Positions 24,466 to 31,854 of a stretch of DNA of 64,000 nt are shown here, one piece after another. This DNA is from Collinsella sp. Lineage in GTDB: Bacteria > Actinomycetota > Coriobacteriia > Coriobacteriales > Coriobacteriaceae. Each line of letters opens with the position of its first letter. The first letter of the stretch is position 1. Position numbers and translations under genes: made by a program. The stretch lies in the NCBI GenBank assembly GCA_019419455.1, contig DXZW01000023.1:11177-75176 (forward strand), read 5' to 3'. The notes under the pieces are model-generated. The model saw only the letters and a list, made by a program, of their open reading frames with translations. It had not been told where the DNA came from and did not search any database.

Positions 24466-27243
24466 ATGATTCTCAACGGACCGGGGATTAGTTACACCGA
24501 GCCCGATATCGGCGCGGAGTTTGTGCCGCCGCTGCCGGAGCATCCGCGCGAGGCAATCGTCAAGCTGTGCGAGCACTGCACCAACCGTCTGCTGCATCGC
24601 GACGAGCTGCTGGGCTACGAGTACTGGTCGTTTGCCGAGGCCGCAACCGACGAGCAGGCCGAAGTGCTCTGCAAGATGAAGATGTGTCGTCCCTATACGC
24701 TGCCCGAGATGGTCAAGCTCACCGGCATGCCCGAGGCCGATATCGAGAAGATGCTCGACGACATGAGCTACACGGGTCTGCTCGAGTACAACTGGGAAAA
24801 CCCCGAGCGCGCCAAGCAGTGGGTGCTGCCCATGCTGGTGCCGGGTTCCGCCGAGTTCCTCAACATGCGCGTGAGCCAGCTCGAGGAGCATCCGGTCTAT
24901 GCCAAGTTCTTTGAGCAGGCGTCCAAGGGACCGCTGTCCAAGGCCACGCCGATGGTGCCGCCCGGAGGCGCCGGTATCGGCATGCATGTCATTCCGGTCG
25001 AGAAGGCTATCGACGCCGCGAGCACCTCGGTGCCGATCGAGCATATCGAGCATTGGCTCGACAAATACGATGGCAAATATGCCGCTAGCACCTGCAGCTG
25101 CCGCGCGAGCCGTCGCGTGATGGGTGAGGGCTGCGCCGACGACCCGGCCGATTGGTGCATCGCCGTGGGCGATATGGCCGACTACGTGGTTGAGACCGAT
25201 CGTGGCCATTACGTGACCCGCGACGAGGTTTACGACATCCTGCGCCAGGCCGAGGACAACGGCTTTGTGCACCAGATCACCAATATCGACGGCGAGAACA
25301 AGATCTTCGCTATCTGCAACTGCAACGTCAACGTGTGTTATGCCCTGCGCACCTCTCAGCTGTTCAACACGCCCAACCTGTCGCGCTCGGCCTATGTCGC
25401 CAAGGTCGAGAAGGACAAGTGCGTTGCCTGCGGTCGCTGCGTTGAGGTGTGCCCGGCCGGCGCCGCCAAGCTCGGCCAGAAGCTCTGCAGCAAAAAGGCC
25501 GGCGGACAGGTGCCCGAGTATCCGCGCCAGGAGCTGCCCGACGCCACCAAATGGGATCACACCAAGTGGTCGCCCAACTACCGCAACGACAACCGCATCG
25601 AGACGCATGAGTCCGGCACCGCTCCCTGCAAGACGGCCTGCCCCGCGCACGTTGCCGTTCAGGGCTATTTGAAGCTCGCGGCTCAGGGTCGCTATGACGA
25701 GGCCCTAGCACTCATCAAGCGCGAGAACCCGCTGCCCGCTATCTGCGGCCGTGTGTGCAACCGCCGCTGTGAGGATGCCTGCACCCGCGGCCGTGTGGAC
25801 GCCGCCGTGGCCATCGACGAGGTCAAGAAGTTCATCGCCCAGCGCGATCTGGATGCCGCGACCCGCTACGTCCCGCCCGTGGTGACCCCGACGCGTGCCG
25901 GCGGCTTCGACCAGAAGATCGCCATCATCGGTGCCGGTCCGGCCGGCCTGTCCTGCGCTTTCTACCTGGCCGAGAAGGGCTACAAACCTGTCGTGTTCGA
26001 GAAGAATGAGTGCCCGGGCGGCATGCTCACCTACGGCATTCCCAGCTTTAAGCTGCAGAAGGATGTTATCGAGGCCGAGGTCGAGATCATTCGCCTGATG
26101 GGTGCCGAGTTCCGCTATGGCGTGGAAGTCGGTCGCGACGTGACGCTCGACGAGCTGCGCGCACAGGGCTTTAAGGCCTTCTACGTTGCCATTGGCTGCC
26201 AGGGCGGCCGCCTCGCCGGTATTCCGGGTGAGGATGCCGAGGACGTGGCCGTGGCCGTCGACTTTTTGCGCGAGGTCAACAGTGGCAAGATCGACGCGCT
26301 GCCCGGCCGCACCATCGTGGTGGGCGGCGGCAACGTGGCTATCGACGTCGCGCGCAACGCCTGCCGTCTGGGCTCCGAGCACGTTGAGGTGTTCTGCCTG
26401 GAGAGCGAGGCCCAGATGCCCGCCAGCGAGGAGGAGCGTCGCGAGGCCGTTGAGGACGGCGCCCACATCAGCTGCGGCTGGGGTCCCAAGGAGGTTCACC
26501 TGGACGAGACCGGTCGTGTGTGCGGTATCACCTTCAAGCGCTGCACGCGTGTCTTTGACGACGAGGGCCGTTTTGCGCCCGAGTACGACGAGAACGATCT
26601 GCGCCGTGTCGATGCCGACCGTGTCGTCATGTCGATTGGCCAGTCCATTGTGTGGGGCGACTTGCTAGCTGGCTCCAAGGTGGAGCTCGGCCGCGGCCAG
26701 GGTGCCCTTGCCGATCCTCAGACCTATCAGACCGCCGAGCCCGACATCTTTGTAGGCGGCGACGTCTACACCGGTCCGAGCTTTGCCATCGACGCCATTG
26801 CCGCCGGTCACGAGGCCGCCGTGTCCATCCATCGCTTTGTGCAGCCAGGCTCCACGCTCACCATCGGCCGCAACCAGCGCCACTACACCGCGCTCGACCG
26901 CGACGATGTCGTGATCGAGAGCTACGACAACGCGAGCCGCGAGGTTGCCCACGTGGACCGCGAGCGCGAGAAGGCCGCGCCGTTTAGCGAGTACGTTGAG
27001 ACCTTTACCGAGGAGCAGGTGCGCGCCGAGACCGCCCGCTGCCTGGGCTGCGGTGCCTCGATCGTCGATCCCAACAAGTGCATCGGCTGCGGCCTGTGCA
27101 CCACCAAGTGCGCGTTCGACGCCATCCATCTGGATCGCGACCGCCCCGAGTGCTCCACGATGGTCAAATACGAGCAAAAGCTCCCAAGCCTCGGCAAGTA
27201 TGCGCTTAAGCGTGCTATCAAGATCAAATTTGGTCGCAAGTAA
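24466..27243 (+). CDS. Large Fe-S flavoprotein oxidoreductase (GltD-like core)
   Basis: 925 residues from the ATG at 24466 (AGAAGGGA site). Visible order: an N-terminal region with CEHC (35, 38) and a winged-helix-like stretch; a Cys-rich segment TCSCRASRRVMGEGC (about 208-222); a ferredoxin motif CVACGRCVEVCP (about 320); a GltD-like module starting CKTACPAH and CGRVCNRRCEDAC; FAD-binding AIIGAGPAGLSCAFYL (about 487); NAD(P)H-binding IVVGGGNVAIDVARN (about 618); and a C-terminal cluster region with CLGCG and CIGCGLCTTKCAF. It should move electrons from NAD(P)H through FAD to Fe-S carriers; the substrate is unknown. Probably controlled by the adjacent TetR, and followed after 34 bases by hypA. 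Confidence 0.88.
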   Translation: MILNGPGISYTEPDIGAEFVPPLPEHPREAIVKLCEHCTNRLLHRDELLGYEYWSFAEAATDEQAEVLCKMKMCRPYTLPEMVKLTGMPEADIEKMLDDMSYTGLLEYNWENPERAKQWVLPMLVPGSAEFLNMRVSQLEEHPVYAKFFEQASKGPLSKATPMVPPGGAGIGMHVIPVEKAIDAASTSVPIEHIEHWLDKYDGKYAASTCSCRASRRVMGEGCADDPADWCIAVGDMADYVVETDRGHYVTRDEVYDILRQAEDNGFVHQITNIDGENKIFAICNCNVNVCYALRTSQLFNTPNLSRSAYVAKVEKDKCVACGRCVEVCPAGAAKLGQKLCSKKAGGQVPEYPRQELPDATKWDHTKWSPNYRNDNRIETHESGTAPCKTACPAHVAVQGYLKLAAQGRYDEALALIKRENPLPAICGRVCNRRCEDACTRGRVDAAVAIDEVKKFIAQRDLDAATRYVPPVVTPTRAGGFDQKIAIIGAGPAGLSCAFYLAEKGYKPVVFEKNECPGGMLTYGIPSFKLQKDVIEAEVEIIRLMGAEFRYGVEVGRDVTLDELRAQGFKAFYVAIGCQGGRLAGIPGEDAEDVAVAVDFLREVNSGKIDALPGRTIVVGGGNVAIDVARNACRLGSEHVEVFCLESEAQMPASEEERREAVEDGAHISCGWGPKEVHLDETGRVCGITFKRCTRVFDDEGRFAPEYDENDLRRVDADRVVMSIGQSIVWGDLLAGSKVELGRGQGALADPQTYQTAEPDIFVGGDVYTGPSFAIDAIAAGHEAAVSIHRFVQPGSTLTIGRNQRHYTALDRDDVVIESYDNASREVAHVDREREKAAPFSEYVETFTEEQVRAETARCLGCGASIVDPNKCIGCGLCTTKCAFDAIHLDRDRPECSTMVKYEQKLPSLGKYALKRAIKIKFGRK

Positions 27244-27277
27244 GTAGCCATAACGGGAACGGCGGAAGGAATTAAAA

Positions 27278-27706
27278 GTGCACGAGCTCGGAATCGTCTA
27301 TCACATCATTCGCGATGTCGAGAACGTGGCGCGCGCCAATGGCGTGCGTCGCGTTTCGAGCGTCACGCTGCTGCTGGGCGAGGTCTCGGGCGTCGTTCCC
27401 GACTTGCTGCTCGACGCTTGGCGCTGGGCGGCAGATAAAAAGCCTATCACGCTGGGCGCGGAGCTTATTGTGGAGCCCGTCGAGGCCGTGACGCATTGCG
27501 CGGCATGCGGTCGCGACTACGCGACGGTCGAGCACGGCAAGACCTGCCCCCATTGCGGTAGCGGCGAAACATACCTGCTGCAGGGCCAGGAGGTCATGAT
27601 CAAGCAGATCGAGACCCCCGACGAGGAACCGGCAGACGCTGCCCCCGACGGCCCTTCCGACGTCCTCGACGCCGTCGATGCCGCTCACCCCCTCCACATC
27701 GTCTAA
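27278..27706 (+). CDS. hypA: HypA/HybF-type nickel metallochaperone
   Basis: 142 residues from a GTG start behind AAGGAA. The N-terminal MHELGIVYHIIRDVE carries the nickel-binding Met-His-Glu, and two CxxC pairs (HCAACG, TCPHCGS) form the zinc site, as in HypA proteins that deliver nickel to [NiFe]-hydrogenase. The last 30 residues are an acidic extension (PDEEPADAAPDGPSD) not typical of HypA. No hydrogenase or other hyp gene is in the window. The close spacing to the oxidoreductase gene suggests one transcript, so the pair may work together or the gene may have been separated from its hyp partners. Confidence 0.88.
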   Translation: MHELGIVYHIIRDVENVARANGVRRVSSVTLLLGEVSGVVPDLLLDAWRWAADKKPITLGAELIVEPVEAVTHCAACGRDYATVEHGKTCPHCGSGETYLLQGQEVMIKQIETPDEEPADAAPDGPSDVLDAVDAAHPLHIV

Positions 27707-27710
27707 CCCC

Positions 27711-27738
27711 TAGTCGTTGGGGACGTCACCAACGACTA
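27711..27738 (+). terminator. Hairpin after hypA
   Basis: TAGTCGTTGG and CCAACGACTA flank GGACGTCA. No T-tract; it may terminate weakly or belong to the GGGGAC-containing dispersed elements. Confidence 0.5.
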
Positions 27739-28056
27739 CTTGCGCTAGAACATAAGTCACGAAAATAGTCAAGTCATGTCTGTTTAAACAAAATAGCAGT
27801 AGTACAAGTACATTCGCACTTGCTAAAAATCGTTATTAATGAACAGCCTGCTTGTATCTGTAAAGTACATGGCTTGATGAGTGACGCCTTGGCGTGTAAT
27901 GAGTCAAAAAGCAGCAACGTAATCAATTTGTAACAAACTTAGACGTTTAAACAAATAATGCAACCTTTTACGAATTTAGCTATAATTCCACAAACCAAAC
28001 AGGTATACTTCCTTCATGTCATGTAGGAAATACGTAGACAAAAAGGAGGTTATGTG
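27739..28056 (+). promoter_or_regulatory. AT-rich promoter region of the mannose PTS operon
   Basis: This roughly 310-base gap is conspicuously AT-rich and has no gene. TATAAT at 27981-27986 is a good -10 box, with only a weak -35 (ATGCAA). Two GTTTAAAC palindromes lie at 27782-27789 and 27945-27952, the second about 30 bases before the -10, and could be operator halves. A strong AAAGGAGG ribosome site ends the region at 28043-28049. Confidence 0.6.
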
Positions 28057-29046
28057 ATGGTAAGTATTGTTCTTGCTAGCCACGGGGACTTGGCAGCTGG
28101 AATCAAGCAGACGGGCTCGATGGTCTTTGGCGATCAGCCGTCTGTTGCCGTGGTCTCGCTCGAGCCGAGCATGGGCCCCGACGACTTCCGTGCTAAGGTC
28201 GAGGAAGCAATCGCTTCCTTCGAGGACCAGGAGCAGGTGCTCTTCCTCGTTGATCTGTGGGGCGGCACGCCGTTCAACCAGATCAGCGGGCTCATCGAGG
28301 GCCATGATTCCTGGGCTATCGTCACCGGTGTCAACCTGCCTATGCTCATCGAGGCATATTCGCAGCGCTTTGATGCAAAGAACACTGCACATGCGATCGC
28401 AAAACATCTCGTGACTGAGGCTAAGGCTGGCGTGCGCGTCAAGCCCGAGTCTCTGGAGCCCGAGGAGAAGAAGCCGGCTGCGGCCGCCGCTGCTCCTGCA
28501 GGCGCCATCCCTCCGGGAACGGTCATCGGCGACGGGCACATCAAGATTGCCCACGTCCGTATCGACACCCGTCTGCTGCATGGTCAGGTGGCCACCACGT
28601 GGACCAAGCAGATCAACCCCAACCGCATCATCGTGGTTTCCGACGGCGTTGCTCACGACGAGCTCCGCAAGACCATGATCGAGCAGGCTGCCCCTCCGGG
28701 AGTCCATGCCAACGTCGTGCCTATCAAGAAGATGGCCGAGGTCGTCAAGGACACGCGTTTTGGTGACACCAAGGCCATGCTGCTCTTCGAGAACCCGCAG
28801 GATCTGCTCAAGGCCATCGAGGCCGGCGTCGACATCAAGGAAGTCAACATCGGTTCCATGGCTCACTCCAAGGGCAAGGTCGTCGTCACCAACGCCGTCG
28901 CTATGGGCGATGACGACGTTAAGACCCTCGAGGCCCTCAAGGCCAAGGGCGTCAAGTTCGAGGTCCGCAAGGTTCCTTCGGATGCCTCCGAGGATCTCGA
29001 CGCCATGTTGAAGAAAGCTAAGGCCGAACTGGCCGCTCAAGCATAG
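28057..29046 (+). CDS. manX: Mannose-family PTS EIIAB component
   Basis: 329 residues, two fused domains. EIIA (1-130) has the phosphorylated His9 in VSIVLASHGDLAAG and VDLWGGTPFNQISG. An Ala/Pro linker (about 140-160) leads to EIIB (160-329) with its active His175 in RIDTRLLHGQVATTW. It carries phosphate from HPr to the incoming sugar on the inner membrane face. The ATG at 28057 is preferred to the GTG three bases upstream because of spacing to AAAGGAGG. First gene of EIIAB-EIIC-EIID. Substrate is probably mannose, glucose or an amino sugar. Confidence 0.95.
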   Translation: MVSIVLASHGDLAAGIKQTGSMVFGDQPSVAVVSLEPSMGPDDFRAKVEEAIASFEDQEQVLFLVDLWGGTPFNQISGLIEGHDSWAIVTGVNLPMLIEAYSQRFDAKNTAHAIAKHLVTEAKAGVRVKPESLEPEEKKPAAAAAAPAGAIPPGTVIGDGHIKIAHVRIDTRLLHGQVATTWTKQINPNRIIVVSDGVAHDELRKTMIEQAAPPGVHANVVPIKKMAEVVKDTRFGDTKAMLLFENPQDLLKAIEAGVDIKEVNIGSMAHSKGKVVVTNAVAMGDDDVKTLEALKAKGVKFEVRKVPSDASEDLDAMLKKAKAELAAQA

Positions 29047-29064
29047 TAAAGGAGGGTCCGATAC

Positions 29065-29883
29065 ATGTCTGCAATCACTATTCTGCTTGTTGCGATTGTC
29101 GCGTTGCTTGCCGGTATGGAAGGCATTCTGGATGAGTTCCAGTTCCATCAGCCGCTCGTGGCATGCACGCTTATCGGTCTCGTAACCGGTCACCTTCAGG
29201 AGGGCATCCTCCTGGGCGGTTCGCTCCAGATGATGGCCCTTGGCTGGGCTAACGTCGGCGCCGCCGTCGCGCCTGACGCCGCTCTGGCCTCGGTCGCTTC
29301 TTCGATCATCATGGTGCTCGCCCTCAACGGCGGCGCCACTGATTCGGCCAAGGCCGTTACCGCGGCCATCGCCGTCGCCGTCCCGCTGTCGGTCGCTGGT
29401 CTGTTCCTGACCATGATCTGCCGTACCATTGCTACCGCTATCGCTCACGCCATGGACGGTTGCGCCGAGAAGGGCGACTTCTCCGGCATCGAGCGCTGGC
29501 AGTACGCTGCCATCCTCATGCAGGGCCTTCGTATCGCCATCCCGGCAGTACTTCTGTGCGTTATCCCGGCCGAGGCTGTTACCAACGCGCTTAACGCTAT
29601 GCCCGACTGGCTGTCCGGCGGCATGGCCGTCGGCGGCGGCATGGTCGCTTCCGTCGGTTACGCCATGGTCATCAACATGATGGCCACCAAGGAGACCTGG
29701 CCGTTCTTCATCCTCGGCTTTGTCCTTGCTGCCATCCCTCAGCTCACGCTGATCGCCCTTGGCCTCATCGGCATCTCCCTTGCCCTCATCTACCTTGGCC
29801 TTAAGGATCTGGCCAAGCAGGGTGGCGGCACGGGCGGTGGCTCCGGCGACCCGCTCGGCGACATTCTGAACGATTACGAGTAG
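29065..29883 (+). CDS. manY: Mannose-family PTS EIIC component
   Basis: 272 residues, with repeated hydrophobic segments from the N-terminus (ITILLVAIVALLAGMEGILDEFQF). The family signature QPLVACTLIGLVTGHLQEGILLGGSLQMMALGW marks the membrane channel subunit of the mannose PTS. Near the end a Gly-rich tail (GGGTGGGSG) precedes DILNDYE. It starts 18 bases after the EIIAB stop with its own AAAGGAGGG site. Confidence 0.95.
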   Translation: MSAITILLVAIVALLAGMEGILDEFQFHQPLVACTLIGLVTGHLQEGILLGGSLQMMALGWANVGAAVAPDAALASVASSIIMVLALNGGATDSAKAVTAAIAVAVPLSVAGLFLTMICRTIATAIAHAMDGCAEKGDFSGIERWQYAAILMQGLRIAIPAVLLCVIPAEAVTNALNAMPDWLSGGMAVGGGMVASVGYAMVINMMATKETWPFFILGFVLAAIPQLTLIALGLIGISLALIYLGLKDLAKQGGGTGGGSGDPLGDILNDYE

Positions 29884-29899
29884 GAGGGGAGTGATACAT

Positions 29900-30820
29900 A
29901 TGGCAGAGAACAAGATTCAGCTCACCAAGGCTGACCGTAAGAAGGTTTGCTTCCGTCATCAGTTCCTTCAGGGCTCGTGGAACTACGAGCGTATGCAGAA
30001 CGGCGGCTGGTGCTTCGCAATGATCCCTGCGATCAAGAAGCTCTACACCAGCAAGGATGACCAGATTGCCGCGCTTAAGCGCCACCTGGAGTTCTATAAC
30101 ACCCACCCCTATGTTTCCGCCCCCGTCATTGGCGTTACCCTCGCCCTCGAGGAGGAGCGCGCCAACGGTGCTCCGATCGATGACGTCGCCATCCAGGGCG
30201 TCAAGGTCGGTATGATGGGTCCGCTCGCCGGCGTCGGTGACCCCGTCTTCTGGTTCACCCTTCGCCCGATTCTGGGCGCTCTGGGCGCTTCCCTGGCCAT
30301 GTCCGGCAGCATCGTCGGTCCGTTGCTGTTCTTCTTCGCGTGGAACATCATCCGTTACGCTTTCCTGTGGTACACACAGGAGTTTGGCTACAAGGTCGGC
30401 TCCTCTATCGCCAAGGACCTCTCCGGCGGTCTGATGGGCAAGGTCACCGAGGGCGCTTCCATCCTGGGTATGTTCATCATCGGCGCCCTGGTCGAGCGCT
30501 GGGTGTCCATTTCCTTCACCCCGATCGTCTCCACGGTCAAGCAGTCTGCTGGCGCCTTTATCGACTGGGCTAGCCTGCCTTCCGGTTCCGAGGGTATCAA
30601 GGAAGCGCTGACGATGTACAACTCCGTCGGTGCTACCGCCCTTGATCAGATGAAGGTCACCACGCTCCAGGGTAACCTCGATCAGCTCATCCCCGGCCTT
30701 GCCGCCGTGTGCCTGACCCTGCTGGTCTGCAAGCTCCTCAAGAAGAAGGTTAGCCCGATCGTCATCATCCTGGCTCTCTTCGCCGTCGGCATCATCGGTC
30801 GCTTCTGCGGCTTCATGTAA
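29900..30820 (+). CDS. manZ: Mannose-family PTS EIID component
   Basis: 306 residues from the ATG at 29900 behind AGGAGGGG. It has the EIID hallmarks FRHQFLQGSWNYERMQNGGWCFAM, HLEFYNTHPYV, and VGMMGPLAGVGDPVFWFTLRPI, then membrane segments to the C-terminus (IVIILALFAVGIIGRFCGFM). It forms the sugar channel with EIIC. Last PTS gene; transcription ends largely at the hairpin at 30877-30912. Confidence 0.96.
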   Translation: MAENKIQLTKADRKKVCFRHQFLQGSWNYERMQNGGWCFAMIPAIKKLYTSKDDQIAALKRHLEFYNTHPYVSAPVIGVTLALEEERANGAPIDDVAIQGVKVGMMGPLAGVGDPVFWFTLRPILGALGASLAMSGSIVGPLLFFFAWNIIRYAFLWYTQEFGYKVGSSIAKDLSGGLMGKVTEGASILGMFIIGALVERWVSISFTPIVSTVKQSAGAFIDWASLPSGSEGIKEALTMYNSVGATALDQMKVTTLQGNLDQLIPGLAAVCLTLLVCKLLKKKVSPIVIILALFAVGIIGRFCGFM

Positions 30821-30876
30821 GCACGCTTCGGCTTAAGACCGAGAGTTGCTAGGTAAGGGCTTTTGAGCCATTGAAA

Positions 30877-30918
30877 CGGACCGCACCCGGTGGGTACACT
30901 GGATGCGGTCCGATTGTT
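30877..30918 (+). terminator. Terminator between EIID and the DUF956 gene
   Basis: CGGACCGCA (30877-30885) pairs with TGCGGTCCG (30904-30912), followed by ATTGTTTTT. The T-run is directly in front of the ribosome site of the next gene, so read-through would supply its mRNA at a lower level. Confidence 0.8.
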
Positions 30919-30940
30919 TTTATTGGAGGGCGAGGCGCGT

Positions 30941-31339
30941 ATGGCGCAATCTCAGAACAGCAAGGTCGATCTGGCAACGCCGGCAACCTGCCTGATGGGG
31001 CTTACCAGCCACGGTAACGTGATGGTGGGCAATAAGGCGTTCGAGTACTATAACGAGCGCAATCCCGAGGATTATATTCAAATCCCGTGGGACGAGGTCG
31101 ACTATATTGCCGCCGAGGTTTTGCGCGGCACCAAGAAGATTACGCGTTTTGCCATCTTCACCAAGGACAACGGTCACTTTACGTTTTCGACGCGCGACGA
31201 CAAAGAGACGCTTCGCGCGGTCCGCAAGTACGTCGACGAGAATAAGCTCGTGCGTTCGCCCGACTTTATCGATGTGACGGCCAAGGGCGCCAAGAGCATC
31301 CCCTCCGTCATCAAAGGCCTCTTCCACAAAGGCAACTAG
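30941..31339 (+). CDS. manO: DUF956 (ManO-like) protein
   Basis: 132 residues from the ATG at 30941 (GGAGGG site). It starts MAQSQNSKVDLATPATCLMG and includes the family segment EDYIQIPWDEVDYIAAEVLRGTKKITRF and FTFSTRDDKETLRAVRKY. DUF956 genes typically follow mannose PTS operons in Firmicutes, and the product has been proposed to modulate the transporter. Here too it directly follows EIID, separated by a terminator. A soluble protein with no catalytic motif. Confidence 0.9.
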   Translation: MAQSQNSKVDLATPATCLMGLTSHGNVMVGNKAFEYYNERNPEDYIQIPWDEVDYIAAEVLRGTKKITRFAIFTKDNGHFTFSTRDDKETLRAVRKYVDENKLVRSPDFIDVTAKGAKSIPSVIKGLFHKGN

Positions 31340-31347
31340 CTCCTCAT

Positions 31348-31416
31348 AAGTTGCGGTGAAATAGTTTCTAAATACGGCTTTAGATGCTTCAGACAGGAAC
31401 TATTCCACCGCAACTT
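31348..31416. terminator. Long inverted repeat after the DUF956 gene
   Basis: AAGTTGCGGTGAAATAGTTTC (31348-31368) pairs with the sequence at 31396-31416 with two mismatches, over a 27-base loop. No clear T-tail; REP-like element or weak terminator. Confidence 0.6.
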
Positions 31417-31474
31417 CGAAGTCTAGTCATGCGACGTATGGCGATGCAGTAAATCTGCTACACTAGTACAACAT

Positions 31475-31550
31475 GCCTCCGTAGCTCAGGGGATAGAGCA
31501 CCGCTCTCCTAAAGCGGGTGTCGACGGTTCGAATCCGCCCGGGGGCACCA
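31475..31550 (+). tRNA. tRNA-Arg (anticodon CCU)
   Basis: A 76-base cloverleaf with CCA encoded. Acceptor GCCTCCG/CGGGGGC, D-stem GCTC/GAGC, anticodon stem CCGCT/AGCGG with loop CTCCTAA, and T-loop TTCGAAT. The T-stem GACGG/CCGCC has one A-C mismatch. It reads AGG codons, which are rare in this GC-rich genome. Its 3' end is repeated 130 bases downstream. Confidence 0.95.
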
Positions 31551-31559
31551 GAGAATATG

Positions 31560-31585
31560 ACGGCGTCGCGATAGCGGCGCCGTTT
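31560..31585 (+). terminator. Terminator after tRNA-Arg
   Basis: ACGGCGTCGC-GATA-GCGGCGCCGT followed by TTC, 10 bases after the tRNA. Confidence 0.75.
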
Positions 31586-31604
31586 CTGGTTTGTGGGGAC
31601 CGCC

Positions 31605-31686
31605 GGCGGATTCGGACCGTCGACACCCGCGTCGCCAATTTCCCCGCGGGGGGAGTTTTCGAATTCGCCCGGGGGCACCAGAGGAA
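31605..31686. repeat. Inverted and direct partial copies of the tRNA-Arg 3' half
   Basis: 31605-31629 is the reverse complement of tRNA bases 31515-31539 with one mismatch in 25. 31658-31686 repeats the tRNA 3' end directly (TTCGAAT T-loop, CGCCCGGGGGCACCA and GAG beyond it) with one change. The direct copies are exactly 130 bases apart. This suggests a relic attachment site or a decayed duplicate tRNA. Confidence 0.7.
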
Positions 31687-31690
31687 TATC

Positions 31691-31723
31691 GAGCCCGGTA
31701 CCACCACGGTGCCGGGCTCTTTT
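31691..31723 (+). terminator. Terminator after the duplicated tRNA end
   Basis: GAGCCCGGTACC and GGTGCCGGGCTC followed by TTTT. A second tRNA-style terminator supports a past tandem duplication. Confidence 0.75.
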
Positions 31724-31770
31724 GGTGTTAGAGCTGCGCCTTTCCATGCTAGCGGGTCGCATCAAAAGCA

Positions 31771-31805
31771 AAGCGCCCGCTTGCCGGGGGAGCAAGCGGG
31801 CGCTT
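31771..31805. terminator. Terminator of the PASTA kinase gene
   Basis: Perfect 14-bp stem AAGCGCCCGCTTGC / GCAAGCGGGCGCTT. On the minus strand it continues TTGCTTTTG, terminating the gene that stops at 31855. Confidence 0.8.
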
Positions 31806-31854
31806 CTGAGCGAATATGTTTGCGGCGTTCGCTGCGCAGATAATAAGCAGCCGA

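Noticed and set aside
27976..29913. 645-codon antisense frame over the mannose PTS genes
   Set aside because: Shadow of EIIAB and EIIC, which have full active-site motifs.
31486..31707. Antisense frame across the tRNA encoding GGFEPSTPALGER-like protein
   Set aside because: This is the well-known false protein that arises from the antisense of tRNA 3' ends.
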